In this document: piece by piece, positions 1-7,592 of the stretch | Position numbering within the stretch: position 1 is the stretch's first letter | Layout of the letters: each line of letters opens with the position of its first letter | NCBI GenBank assembly: GCA_009779655.1 | Contig: WRDV01000020.1 | Coordinates: forward strand, 1 to 12,838 | Reading direction: 5' to 3' | Length of the DNA: 12,838 nt | Source: Dehalococcoidia bacterium | Lineage (GTDB): Bacteria > Chloroflexota > Dehalococcoidia > Dehalococcoidales > UBA1222 | Program-made: the position numbers and the translations under genes | The notes under the pieces: generated by a model | The model's input: only the letters and a program-made list of their open reading frames with translations | Database searches by the model: none | What the model was told of the DNA's origin: nothing

Positions 1-373
1 CAGGCTTTCGCCCATTGCGCAAAATTCCTTGCTGCTGCCTCCCGTAGGAGTCTGGGTCGTGTCTCAGCCCCAGTGTGGCTGACCATCCTCTCAGACCAGC
101 TACCGATCACAGCCTTGGTAGGCTATTACCCCACCAACTAGCTAATCGGACGCAAGCCCCTCTCCAAGCGCCTTACGGCTTTGATGAACCCTCCATCGAG
201 AGTGCACCGCATGCGGTATTAGCCTCAGTTTCCCGAAGTTATTCCCCACTCGGAGGCAGGTTGCTTACGTGTTACTCACCCGTTTGCCACTGTGTCTTGC
301 GACACCGTTCGACTTGCATGCATAACGCACGCCGCCAGCGTTTATCCTGAGCCAGGATCAAACTCTCTAAGCC
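1..373 (-). rRNA. rrs: 16S ribosomal RNA, 5' part (gene runs off the window start)
   Basis: Read on the minus strand, this holds the universal bacterial 16S 5' landmarks: AGAGTTTGATCCTGGCTCAG at about 347-366, the GCATGCAAGTCGAACGG block, GGGTGAGTAACACGTAAG, and ACTCCTACGGGAGGCAGCAG near 32-51, followed by GGAATTTTGCGCAATGGGC. The gene is cut at base 1, so about the first quarter is present. The mature 5' end near 373 is estimated from the usual distance to the AGAGTTTGATC box and is accurate to a few bases. The opening (GATAAACGCTGGCGGCGTGC) and the GCGTTATGCATGC variant are not those of common Proteobacteria or Firmicutes; I did not assign a phylum. Confidence 0.98.
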
Positions 374-394
374 AATAAAACGCTTAGAGCGTTT
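365..394 (-). other. rRNA leader: two mutually exclusive hairpins at the 16S 5' end
   Basis: Two perfect inverted repeats overlap here. CTCTAAGC (365-372) can pair with GCTTAGAG (382-389), an 8-bp stem with a 9-base loop. AAACGCT (378-384) can pair with AGCGTTT (388-394), a 7-bp stem with a 3-base loop. They share bases, so only one can form at a time. The position at the junction of leader and mature 16S suggests a role in leader folding or precursor processing, which is inference. Confidence 0.4.
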
Positions 395-464
395 AGATTC
401 TTGCTCTTACTAAAATTCTTCCTTCCGCTATACAGTTGTTAAGGTGCGCGACAAAGCAAAAGAA

Positions 465-493
465 ATAATACCACAACGAAAATACTGTGTCAA
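465..493 (-). promoter_or_regulatory. Sigma70-type promoter of the rRNA operon
   Basis: On the minus strand there is a perfect -35 box TTGACA (complement of 488-493), a 17-base spacer and a -10 box TATTAT (complement of 465-470). It lies about 90 bases upstream of the 16S 5' end and points toward it. Near-consensus boxes at ideal spacing are expected for an rRNA promoter. I see no obvious second promoter further upstream. Confidence 0.8.
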
Positions 494-603
494 CTCCAAT
501 ATCCACGGTAAAAACAAGCGTGCGGCATACCTAAAACACTCATGCAAAACCATACTGCCAAAATACTTGTCGCTAAAAAAATTTAAGCATTATTTTGCGC
601 TTA

Positions 604-631
604 TTGACAGTTACGCTGCTGCGGCTTTAAA
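604..631 (+). promoter_or_regulatory. Candidate promoter for tldD
   Basis: A perfect -35 hexamer TTGACA (604-609) is followed after 16 bases by the weak -10 candidate TTTAAA (626-631), 49 bases upstream of the tldD start. The region is divergent from the rRNA promoter. The -35 box is good and the -10 box is only a partial match, so the call is moderate. Confidence 0.4.
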
Positions 632-679
632 CTCATACATAACTGATGACCCATTTAAACAAGGGGAGAGTAATTCACA

Positions 680-2059
680 ATGCCGCATATTGAGGATACC
701 GCGCAGCAATTAGCTGCCAAACTGTCCGATTGCCACGCAGACTATATTGAAGCCCATCTTGAAGACAGTATTTCAAGTTATATCACCTACCGTGGCAAAG
801 AACTTGAAACTATCGGTAAAAACGCCTCGGTAGGAGGAAATATTCGCGCCTTAGTTAACGGAGGCTGGGGATTTGTCAGCTTCAACAGCTTGGATGACTT
901 GGACAGATGCCTTAAACTTGCGCTGGAAGAAGCATCCATTGCCGGTAAAGAGCCCAGGCAATTAGCTGACGTGCCAGTCGTCGTGGAAAAAGTGGAGTAT
1001 CATCCGGACAAATCAAACCCCGTTGAAATACCGCTGGCGCACAAAAAAGAACTACTGGATAACTATAACGCCGCGCTGTGGCAAGTTCCGCAGCTGCAGA
1101 CCTCAGTCATCAGCTACGGAGACGGTCACAAAAGAAATATATACCTCAATTCGCATGGCAGCTTAATACAGCAGGAGCGCCGAGATGTCGCTCTTAATAT
1201 TGCTGCCATCGCGTCAGACGGTAATCAAGTGCAGCAAGCCAACATGAGCATAGGCAGCCAAGGCGAGTTCAGCGCCATCCAACAGCTAGACGAGCAAGTA
1301 AAAGAGCTGTCCAATCGCGCTGTGGAGTTGTTAGCAGCACAACAAGCCAAAGGCGGTGAATATACCGTGGTACTTGATCCAATACTAGCCGGCGTCTTTG
1401 TACATGAAGCTTTCGGACATCTTTCGGAAGCAGACTTCGTTTATGAAAACAAGCGTATGCGTGATTTAATGCAGCTAGGCAAGCGTTTCGGGCGTCATGA
1501 ACTAAATATAGTGGACGGAGCAGCCCTGTCAGGAATGCGCGGCAGCTTCAAATACGACGATGAGGGCACGCCATCCGGCAAAACTTACCTCATAAAAGAA
1601 GGTGTGCTCACCAGCAGGCTGCATTCACGCGAAACAGCAGCCAAGATGGGCGAAAAGCCAACCGGTAACGCCCGTGCAATAAACTATCGCCATGCACCTA
1701 TCGTGCGCATGACAAACACCTATATAGAACCTGGAGAAACCTCCTTTGAAGAAATGATTGCTGATATTGAAGAAGGCATTTATGCCAAAAACTGGTATGG
1801 CGGAACCACCAGCATGGAAATGTTTACATTCTCTGCCGGAGAAGCTTACATGATACGCGACGGCAAAATCGCCGAGCTTATGCGACCTGTTGTGCTGACA
1901 GGTAACGTTTTTGAAACACTGAAACAGATTGACGCCATCGGCGACGATCTTGACATGAACCAAGGCGGCGGATGCGGCAAAGGCGGGCAATCTCCGCTTC
2001 CGGTTTCCAATGGCAGCCCGCATATCCGTATCCAAAGATGTTTGATAGGAGGCAAGTAA
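680..2059 (+). CDS. tldD: TldD, zinc metalloprotease catalytic subunit (peptidase U62)
   Basis: 459 aa, normal for TldD. TldD and TldE form a heterodimeric cytoplasmic protease that degrades unfolded or short peptides; in known systems it also trims modified peptides such as microcin B17. The zinc motif HExxxH is intact as HEAFGH at residues 242-247, and the C-terminal glycine-rich CGKGGQ segment with the conserved cysteine (Cys432) is present, so this subunit looks catalytically competent. The ATG at 680 is preceded by AAGGGGAG at 661-668, a good ribosome site. It is the first gene of a plus-strand run and its stop abuts the tldE start. A weak 16-bp-spaced promoter lies upstream. Identity is secure; the natural substrate is unknown. 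Confidence 0.96.
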   Translation: MPHIEDTAQQLAAKLSDCHADYIEAHLEDSISSYITYRGKELETIGKNASVGGNIRALVNGGWGFVSFNSLDDLDRCLKLALEEASIAGKEPRQLADVPVVVEKVEYHPDKSNPVEIPLAHKKELLDNYNAALWQVPQLQTSVISYGDGHKRNIYLNSHGSLIQQERRDVALNIAAIASDGNQVQQANMSIGSQGEFSAIQQLDEQVKELSNRAVELLAAQQAKGGEYTVVLDPILAGVFVHEAFGHLSEADFVYENKRMRDLMQLGKRFGRHELNIVDGAALSGMRGSFKYDDEGTPSGKTYLIKEGVLTSRLHSRETAAKMGEKPTGNARAINYRHAPIVRMTNTYIEPGETSFEEMIADIEEGIYAKNWYGGTTSMEMFTFSAGEAYMIRDGKIAELMRPVVLTGNVFETLKQIDAIGDDLDMNQGGGCGKGGQSPLPVSNGSPHIRIQRCLIGGK

Positions 2060-3370
2060 ATGCAGCATTTAGCACACGAGATACTCTCCAAAGCCTCCAA
2101 AATATCATCTGCGGCCGAGGTGTTCATGGCGCAATCCGAAAGTATGCCTGTTGTCTTTGAAGCCAACAATCTCAAGAGTTTACAAAGCAAAGAAAGCCGC
2201 AGCATCTCTCTGCGCATATTTAGAGACGGACGTATCGGTTTTGCCGGAAGCAATAAACTTGATGATATCGACTGGCTGGTACAGGCAGCCGCAGAAACAT
2301 CTCAGTTCGGCGCGCCTGCAAGTTATCGTCTTCCGTCACAGAGAGATTTCCCGGTTGTGGAAAGCTATGACCCGCAGGTAGAACAAACCAGCCTGAGTCA
2401 GATGGTAAAACTAGGCGAAGAAATGATTGCGGCACTACTCGCTCATACTCCTGATCTAATATGCGATGCAAGTATTAGCCGCCATCACGGGAGTATTAGC
2501 ATCTTCAACAGCGAAGGCTTAGAAGCCTCACATGCACGCAGCACTTTCTCAATGGGAGTGGAAGGCACGCTAATCAATGGCTCAGATATGCTTTTTGTCG
2601 GCGATAGTGATAGTTCATGCCGTCCAATAACTGACACCAGTAAAATATTGGATGCTACCCGCTTGCAGCTTGAGCGCGCCAAAACGTTGGCGTCCATTGG
2701 AAGCGGCAATATGCCGGTAATATTTACACCTGACGGGATGGCCAGTGCTATCGCCGCGCCGCTAATGGCCGCTTTCAACGGTAAATTGGTATTTGAAGGA
2801 GCCTCCCCTTTAAAAGATAAGCTGGGACAGAAAATATTTGACCCTAAACTAGAACTTGATGATGATGCCACCATACCATACCGCACAAGCAGTAGCCCCT
2901 TCGACGATGAAGGAGTGCCAAGCCGCCGCCTTGCGCTTATCAAAAACAGCGCGCCGCAGAATTTCTTCTATGACCTTAAAACAGCAGCTCAGGCACATAA
3001 GAGCAGTACCGGACATGGAGGACGTAATGGCGGCTTACCGGCGCCTATGCCGCGGGCTTTCGTTTTCGGCGGCGGCGACACAGCACCAAGCGACATGTTA
3101 GCCGAAATAAAAGAGGGCTTGTTCATTGAACAATTAATGGGAGCCACTCAAGGCAACATTCTAGGTGGAGACTTCTCAGGCAATGTGCTATTAGGATACA
3201 AAATAGAAAACGGCAGAATTGTCGGACGCGTGAAAGATACTATGGTTTTCGGTAATATATATGAGTTATTGAAAGATATCGCCGCCATAGGCAACGACGG
3301 ACGTTGGCTTGGCGGACAGCTGTTCTCTCCGTCTTTCTATTTTCCGGCGCTTTCCGTATCCAGCCAATAA
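2060..3370 (+). CDS. tldE: TldE/PmbA, non-catalytic partner subunit of the TldD/E protease
   Basis: 436 aa, typical of TldE (PmbA). It shares the TldD fold (an N-terminal ADAIEVF-like half and a C-terminal glycine-rich half, here with FVFGGGDT and GNILGGDFSGN) but lacks the HExxxH zinc motif, as expected for the partner that completes the peptide tunnel. The ATG follows the tldD stop with no gap (TAAATG), and its ribosome site AGGAGG lies inside the last tldD codons at about 2047-2052, so the two are almost certainly translationally coupled and made in equal amounts. Downstream, 138 bases without a convincing gene or terminator separate it from the PAC2 gene. Confidence 0.94.
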   Translation: MQHLAHEILSKASKISSAAEVFMAQSESMPVVFEANNLKSLQSKESRSISLRIFRDGRIGFAGSNKLDDIDWLVQAAAETSQFGAPASYRLPSQRDFPVVESYDPQVEQTSLSQMVKLGEEMIAALLAHTPDLICDASISRHHGSISIFNSEGLEASHARSTFSMGVEGTLINGSDMLFVGDSDSSCRPITDTSKILDATRLQLERAKTLASIGSGNMPVIFTPDGMASAIAAPLMAAFNGKLVFEGASPLKDKLGQKIFDPKLELDDDATIPYRTSSSPFDDEGVPSRRLALIKNSAPQNFFYDLKTAAQAHKSSTGHGGRNGGLPAPMPRAFVFGGGDTAPSDMLAEIKEGLFIEQLMGATQGNILGGDFSGNVLLGYKIENGRIVGRVKDTMVFGNIYELLKDIAAIGNDGRWLGGQLFSPSFYFPALSVSSQ

Positions 3371-3508
3371 ATACTATTTCATGCAACAACAATCAGCCAT
3401 TGCATAGAAAGCGCAGTGCTGCCTTGAAAAAAGTGCTTGGCTCTGTTATTGTTGGATAAATCACTAAATAATAATTGCTTGGTTGCCTGTGCCGCCTTGT
3501 CAAAACAT

Positions 3509-4312
3509 ATGAGCAAGATAAAAGACGTCATTAAAATACGCGCCCGCCCCAATCTCAACGAGCCTAACATGATAGCTGCTTGGCCAGGTATATCCAATGT
3601 AGCTATGATTGTCGCGACGTATATTGCGCGCAAACTGGAAGTCAAAGAACTAGCCGACGTGCGCGCTCCATACTTTTTCGATCCCATCGGCATTATGGTG
3701 CGCAACAGCATAGTGGAAGAGCCGCAATTCCCGCAAAGCCGTTTCTACTACTGGAAAAACCATGCCGGCAATGATCTAATTCTATTTATGGGCGAAGCCC
3801 AACCAAACACCAAAAGCTATGATCTTGCTAATTGCATCGTGGATGCTGCTGAGCATTTTAAAGTCCGCCGTATCTATACCTGTGCCGCCGCCATTACGCG
3901 CATCCACCACACAGAAGACCCCAAAGTGTGGGGCGTTGGAACAAATCCTGATGTTGTGAAGGAACTGGCGCGTCACAGCCATGTGAATGGCGGCAATTTG
4001 CAGATTGCGGGAATGAACGGCATTCTGCTTGGGGTGGCCAAAGAACGCCACATGGAAGGCGCCTGCCTCTTGGGCGAAGTACCAAACTACGCCACGCGTC
4101 TGCATAACCCGATCGCTGCACTGTCTGTCGGAACTGCGTTATCCAAAATTCTGAATATCAAAATTGACTTCAGAGAACTAATGCTGTCCGCCATGGAAGT
4201 CCGCGAACACATGAAACAGATTGCCGCCGAAGCTATGGGTGAATATATCGATTATTTTACCGAACCAATCTGGGAACGCAACGAGGATGACTCGGAAGAC
4301 AGCGATGAATGA
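3509..4312 (+). CDS. PAC2-family protein (proteasome assembly chaperone 2-like fold)
   Basis: 267 aa from the ATG at 3509. The N-terminal pattern IRARPNLNEPNMIAAWPGIS, then the later MNGILLG and PNYATRLHNP stretches, are characteristic of bacterial and archaeal PAC2-domain proteins of about 270-300 aa. The family is related in fold to eukaryotic proteasome assembly chaperone 2 and to phosphorylase-like proteins; its biochemical role in bacteria is not established. An alternative TTG at 3437 would add 24 residues, but these do not look like family sequence, and neither start has a strong ribosome site. The C-terminal tail is very acidic (EDDSEDSDE). It overlaps the next gene by 8 bases and follows tldE on the same strand, hinting at a link to protein quality control. 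Confidence 0.85.
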   Translation: MSKIKDVIKIRARPNLNEPNMIAAWPGISNVAMIVATYIARKLEVKELADVRAPYFFDPIGIMVRNSIVEEPQFPQSRFYYWKNHAGNDLILFMGEAQPNTKSYDLANCIVDAAEHFKVRRIYTCAAAITRIHHTEDPKVWGVGTNPDVVKELARHSHVNGGNLQIAGMNGILLGVAKERHMEGACLLGEVPNYATRLHNPIAALSVGTALSKILNIKIDFRELMLSAMEVREHMKQIAAEAMGEYIDYFTEPIWERNEDDSEDSDE

Positions 4313-5264
4313 TGACCCCAGCATATTCCAGAACCACACGCCCCTGACTGAAATACTAGCGCACTTAAGCGACAGTTCTTTGGAGTTGTCCAATACCGAG
4401 CTTAGTGAGCTTTCTGACCTCAGCACAGATGAAATAAAGCAATTTAATGTCATATGGTGTGACCTTCCGGCAGAGCGCAAATGCCAAATACTAATCCGGA
4501 TCGAAGAACTTACCAAGAGTAATATCGAGCTCAATTTTGATCGTATATACCGTAACGCTCTTTACTGTCCTGATGATTCTGTACGCATTGAAGCAGTTGA
4601 AGGGCTGTGGGAGAATACCAACACGTCACTACTACCGCCGCTATTACGCTTAGCGCTACATGACCCTGCCGCTAAAGTTCGCAGTTCCGCCGCTATCGCC
4701 TTAGGGCGCTTCGCCGTATTGGCAGAGCATCAGAAAATATCTGCCGAGAACCGTACACGCATCTCACAGACACTATTGGAAATCATTCATAACACCAACG
4801 AATTATCTGAGGTGCGCTGTCGCGCGCTGGAAGCAGTAGCACCTCTTAGCATGTCGGATGTGACGCAATCCATTTGGGAAGCCTATCGCAGCAAGGAACA
4901 GCGCATGCGTATCAGCTCTATCTATGCCATGGGGCGCAACTGCGATCAATTGTGGCTTCCTACAGTGCTTAATGAGATGGCAAGCGACAAGCCGGAAATG
5001 CGCTATGAGGCCGCCTTGGCCGCAGGCGAAATAGGCGAGTTAGCCGCGATACCACAGCTAATAGAGCTTACAACAGATAACGACACCGAAGTAAAGATGG
5101 CAGCAGTATCCGCTCTTGGCAAAATCGGCGGGAAAGAAGCCTTGCAACACTTGCGCACAATGCTGACGCACAAAAGCCAAGCTGTACGAGATGCCGCTGA
5201 GGAAGCTCTCTCAGGAATTGAACCGCTTGACGTACCTGACATGCAGTTTCCATATGAAGTTTGA
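4305..5264 (+). CDS. HEAT-repeat protein
   Basis: 319 aa. Residues 1 to about 85 are polar and acidic with no repeat pattern. From about residue 88 to 306 come paired amphipathic helices of HEAT type, clearest at 115-140 (HDPAAKVRSSAAIALGRFA), 228-250 (MRYEAALAAGEIGELAAIPQ), 259-277 (TEVKMAAVSALGKIG) and 291-306 (AVRDAAEEALSGIEP). Such alpha-solenoids usually bind proteins and have no catalytic residues. I chose the ATG at 4305, eight bases before the PAC2 stop ends, because a GGAAG ribosome site sits just ahead at 4293-4297; an ATG at 4287 is in frame but has poorer spacing. The overlap implies coupled translation with the PAC2 protein, so a shared complex is a reasonable inference. No signal peptide is seen. 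Confidence 0.85.
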   Translation: MNDDPSIFQNHTPLTEILAHLSDSSLELSNTELSELSDLSTDEIKQFNVIWCDLPAERKCQILIRIEELTKSNIELNFDRIYRNALYCPDDSVRIEAVEGLWENTNTSLLPPLLRLALHDPAAKVRSSAAIALGRFAVLAEHQKISAENRTRISQTLLEIIHNTNELSEVRCRALEAVAPLSMSDVTQSIWEAYRSKEQRMRISSIYAMGRNCDQLWLPTVLNEMASDKPEMRYEAALAAGEIGELAAIPQLIELTTDNDTEVKMAAVSALGKIGGKEALQHLRTMLTHKSQAVRDAAEEALSGIEPLDVPDMQFPYEV

Positions 5265-5609
5265 TGAGCCAAGTTAGGCGATATAACACAGACGATGTTA
5301 AAACTATTACAAGGAAAGCCAATAGTATCTTGCTAAAATAATTTTACTTTCTGCACTGTATATGTCGCAAGCACAGGCATTACGAAAAGTATATTTTCGG
5401 GAGGCAATGCCCGTATTCATAACGAAATCAGTAAAATTGGCTGTCATGTTTATGTCAACAACGCTTAGAAAACCCATTTTGGTAATGAAAGAACCCGAAA
5501 GCAGGTGTTTTCTGCGACATTACTGATAAGTTCGGTGTTATGTGGCATTTGTGCGTTCCCAAGGATTGGAACTATTCATTCATTACAAAATAGTTATACG
5601 GAGCAAAAA
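5265..5609. other. Gene-poor gap of 345 bases
   Basis: I see no supported gene here. A perfect inverted repeat CGAAAA/TTTTCG with a 5-base loop lies at 5383-5399. It has no GC-rich stem and no U-run after it, so it is not a normal intrinsic terminator; it could be an operator or chance. The stretch presumably holds the end of the tldD-HEAT transcript and the promoter for the DUF3788-like gene, but no clear -10/-35 pair is visible. Confidence 0.5.
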
Positions 5610-6107
5610 ATGGATAGACCAACAAAACCTTATGAAGAAGTCAAAGCGATGCTCGGCGACGCAAGCGCGGCGTGGGAAAAGCTTGTCGGCTTCATTCGTT
5701 TTTATTACGAAATGGACGAAAATTGGGCAGAGGGCAAGTCTACCAACAAGCACTTCAACAATTTATTTATCAAGCGGAGTGGCAAAGCTCTATTATCCTT
5801 GCATTTACGCGATGGTTTCTTTTTGGTAAGTGTTACGCTCGGCGGCAAAGAGCGCGAAAAGTTTGAAGAACAGCGAGTGACATTCGGCAAAGTCGTTTGT
5901 AATAATTTCGATGCCACGGAAACTCTTCATGATGGTAAATGGCTTGGTTTTGAAGTGCGAGATGATTCTTTGATTGACGACATTATCCGCTTAGTGCAAA
6001 TCAAGCGTAAACCCAATCGTACAGTTTTTCCCAAGTCTATTGAAAAATGTGGACGCTTAGATGTCGGGCTCTCGCATGATACAATTACAAGATATATGAT
6101 GACTTAG
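5610..6107 (+). CDS. DUF3788-family protein, function unknown
   Basis: 165 aa from the ATG at 5610, with ribosome site CGGAG six bases or so upstream. The opening (DRPTKPYEEVKAMLGDASAAW) and the middle (GKSTNKHFNNLFIKRSGKAL followed by FFLVSVTLGGKEREKF) fit the DUF3788 family, small cytoplasmic proteins often found near transporters or regulators in Firmicutes and Bacteroidetes. No catalytic motif can be named. The reading frame is open further upstream to 5505, but those residues do not resemble the family and have no ribosome site. The tail after about residue 140 (NRTVFPKSIEKCGRLDVG) may run longer than usual. It stands alone between gaps of 345 and 364 bases, and its base composition is AT-richer than the neighbouring operons, which fits acquisition by transfer. 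Confidence 0.75.
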   Translation: MDRPTKPYEEVKAMLGDASAAWEKLVGFIRFYYEMDENWAEGKSTNKHFNNLFIKRSGKALLSLHLRDGFFLVSVTLGGKEREKFEEQRVTFGKVVCNNFDATETLHDGKWLGFEVRDDSLIDDIIRLVQIKRKPNRTVFPKSIEKCGRLDVGLSHDTITRYMMT

Positions 6108-6471
6108 TGTAGTAACTAATAAGCATATCGCATGAACGGCATTTCTGCCGCTCCGCATTTGCTCGGCCATGGTCTTTGACTGTCAGTATGCCGTCAAGCA
6201 TGGTAGCGGTGATATTCAGTCTTCCAACTACAGCGCCGTCGCTTTTAACGCTCACATCCACGTAATCTCCGCAAACAACCGAGACATGCGCTCAGCACAG
6301 TAAATCACGGCTGATATCCGCGCCGCTTTTATGCTCTTCGGGGATATTGCTGTCGAGAATTACTCCCTATGAAATATGTTGTTACGGACTGGTTTCAAAA
6401 ATAATAGCCGCTTGTAGTACAATATCAAGTGGAAAATCTAACAACAACAGGCACGCATACCATTGTCAAAA
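6108..6471. other. Gene-poor gap of 364 bases
   Basis: No intact gene is seen between the DUF3788-like gene and the acetyltransferase. Most of it (6130-6366) reads on the minus strand as a coding-like stretch with one internal stop, described as a separate entry. The remaining bases before 6472 show no clear promoter or ribosome site for the acetyltransferase. Confidence 0.5.
6130..6366 (-). pseudogene. Possible decayed gene fragment, weakly SAF/FlgA-like
   Basis: On the minus strand one frame reads from 6366 (just after a TAG at 6367-6369) through a single internal TGA at 6292-6294 and on with no further stop. The conceptual product after the TGA starts AHVSVVCGDYVDVSVKSDG and goes on GRLNITATMLDGILTVKD. 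This vaguely recalls the SAF domain of flagellar P-ring chaperone FlgA (vV..Gd.V.v...g....A...G....v+n). There is no good start codon or ribosome site, and no flagellar gene is nearby. It could be a remnant of a lost gene or a chance open frame; confidence is low. Confidence 0.2.
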
Positions 6472-6999
6472 ATGATGAGCTCTCCACCAATTATCGGCAA
6501 ACTCGTAAGCTTACACTCTAAGTCCAAGTCTGACGCATCGCATGAATACATCTGGAAAAAAGATGCCGAACTGGCCGCGCTCAATGGACAGCTGCCTTTA
6601 AATGATTCTTTTGAACAATATCTGACAAATCTTAAAACGGCTCAAGATGATCCGCTATCGCACAAGTGGTTCTCCATTAAGACTCTGTCTGACAAGCAGT
6701 ATATCGGTTACTGCACCATCTATAACATAGACTGGGATGCCACTGAGGCACACGTGGGTATCACCATCGGCGACAGGCGTTATTGGGGACAAGGATACGG
6801 TGAAGATTCTATCAAAACACTGGCAAACCACGCCTTTCATTGTCTCGGTATGCACAGGTTACACCTCAAAACACTGGAGCGAAACGCGCGCGCACAAAAA
6901 TGTTTCCAAAAATGCGGTTTTAAGCCGTGCGGCAGCATATTGGAACGAGCTAATACTTACATACTAATGCAATTACGCATCCAGGATTACGTCAAATAA
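6472..6999 (+). CDS. GNAT-family N-acetyltransferase (RimJ/RimL type)
   Basis: 175 aa. It transfers an acetyl group from acetyl-CoA to an amine; this subgroup includes ribosomal-protein and antibiotic or small-molecule acetyltransferases. The acetyl-CoA pyrophosphate loop is visible as YWGQGYGEDSIKTLANHAF around residues 104-122, followed by the LHLKTLERNARAQKCFQKCG helix-turn typical of RimJ/L members (the N-ARA-x-K-x-F-x-K-x-GF signature). The length fits. ATGs at 6472 and 6475 and a TTG at 6463 are all in frame, none with a strong ribosome site, so the exact start is uncertain by a few codons. It stands alone; the next gene is convergent on the other strand. The acceptor cannot be predicted. 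Confidence 0.9.
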   Translation: MMSSPPIIGKLVSLHSKSKSDASHEYIWKKDAELAALNGQLPLNDSFEQYLTNLKTAQDDPLSHKWFSIKTLSDKQYIGYCTIYNIDWDATEAHVGITIGDRRYWGQGYGEDSIKTLANHAFHCLGMHRLHLKTLERNARAQKCFQKCGFKPCGSILERANTYILMQLRIQDYVK

Positions 7000-7031
7000 C
7001 CGGATGCTGTCGAAACAATACTTTCCGAACA

Positions 7032-7286
7032 TCATTTCTTAGGATGTATCTTAGCAAGCGCGCCGAAGTATTCATAAGACGTATCTATGATTGCTTTTTG
7101 CTCAGGGGTAATTACGGCTATATACCAAGCGCGGTCTTTTGATTTCACTTTCTGCACATGACCGCCTATCATTCCGGTTTTAGCCTTATTCTTTGTTATG
7201 ACTTCCCAGAATTCAACCCATGTTTTATCCCTATACGGATAAGGCGGCCTGCGTTTATCTGTGCCATTAATGTTTCTAATCCACAT
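7032..7286 (-). CDS. Small hypothetical protein, 84 aa
   Basis: I do not recognise this protein. It is accepted as a gene because the minus-strand ATG at 7286 is preceded by AGGAG at the right distance (AGGAGTGAGTT then ATG) and the frame does not overlap another gene. It is basic and rich in aromatics, with five Trp/Tyr-containing clusters (YPYRDKTWVEFWEVI, RAWYIAVITPEQ, SYEYFGAL) and a lysine-rich end. No signal peptide or membrane segment is visible. It converges on the acetyltransferase gene with a 32-base gap. It might be a small cytoplasmic or nucleic-acid-binding protein, but the sequence does not show which. Confidence 0.6.
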   Translation of the reverse strand: MWIRNINGTDKRRPPYPYRDKTWVEFWEVITKNKAKTGMIGGHVQKVKSKDRAWYIAVITPEQKAIIDTSYEYFGALAKIHPKK

Positions 7287-7592
7287 AACTCACTCCTGTT
7301 TTGCTTAATTTGATTTGCTATGTTGCTTAATGACATTTCAGATTTGAAAAATACCCACTTTCAATATGCGCGCCATTTCACTGCTAATCAACCCGATGCT
7401 AATGTAGTTAATAACTCACTCATCCAGCAGTTCTCGTTGGGTGTCGTCTACTCCGGCACTTAAATAATGCTATTTGTATAGTGCTCTAGTATGTCGCGTG
7501 GCTCTCTGTTAGCCAACACGGAATTGCGATGTACTACTTCCCAAGCAATAGCGATCATATCATATCAAAATATATCTGCGCACCCTCAATAA
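7287..7592. other. Gene-poor gap of 306 bases
   Basis: I see no gene or RNA here. It lies downstream of the dehydratase pair and upstream of the small minus-strand gene. A weak minus-strand pair TTGATT / CATATT with 17-base spacing near 7360-7390 might be that gene's promoter. A short AT-rich direct repeat (ATATGATATGAT on the minus strand) lies near 7555. No hairpin followed by a T-run is visible after the dehydratase stop. Confidence 0.4.

Noticed and set aside
75..350. Plus-strand open frame of 91 codons
   Set aside because: It lies entirely antisense to the 16S rRNA gene, so it is a by-product of rRNA sequence.
444..713. Plus-strand open frame of 89 codons upstream of and overlapping tldD
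   Set aside because: It runs through the rRNA promoter and the tldD promoter and ribosome site, begins at a GTG without a ribosome site, and has an unremarkable composition.
1625..2253. Several minus-strand frames inside tldD/tldE
   Set aside because: They are antisense shadows of two well-supported genes; none has an independent ribosome site or recognisable product.
3371..3508. TTG at 3437 as PAC2 start, and a tiny ATG frame near 3381 (8 codons) as a precursor peptide
   Set aside because: The extra 24 residues do not match the PAC2 family, and the 8-codon frame has no ribosome site or RiPP-like leader.
5383..5399. Inverted repeat CGAAAA/TTTTCG as a terminator
   Set aside because: The stem is AT-rich, the site is over 100 bases after the last gene, and no T-run follows it. 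Left as an unexplained repeat.
6292..6294. TGA as a recoded codon (e.g. Gly or Trp) in the minus-strand frame
   Set aside because: TGA serves as a normal stop in several clear genes in this window (PAC2, the 8009-8416 dehydratase, the TPP subunit).
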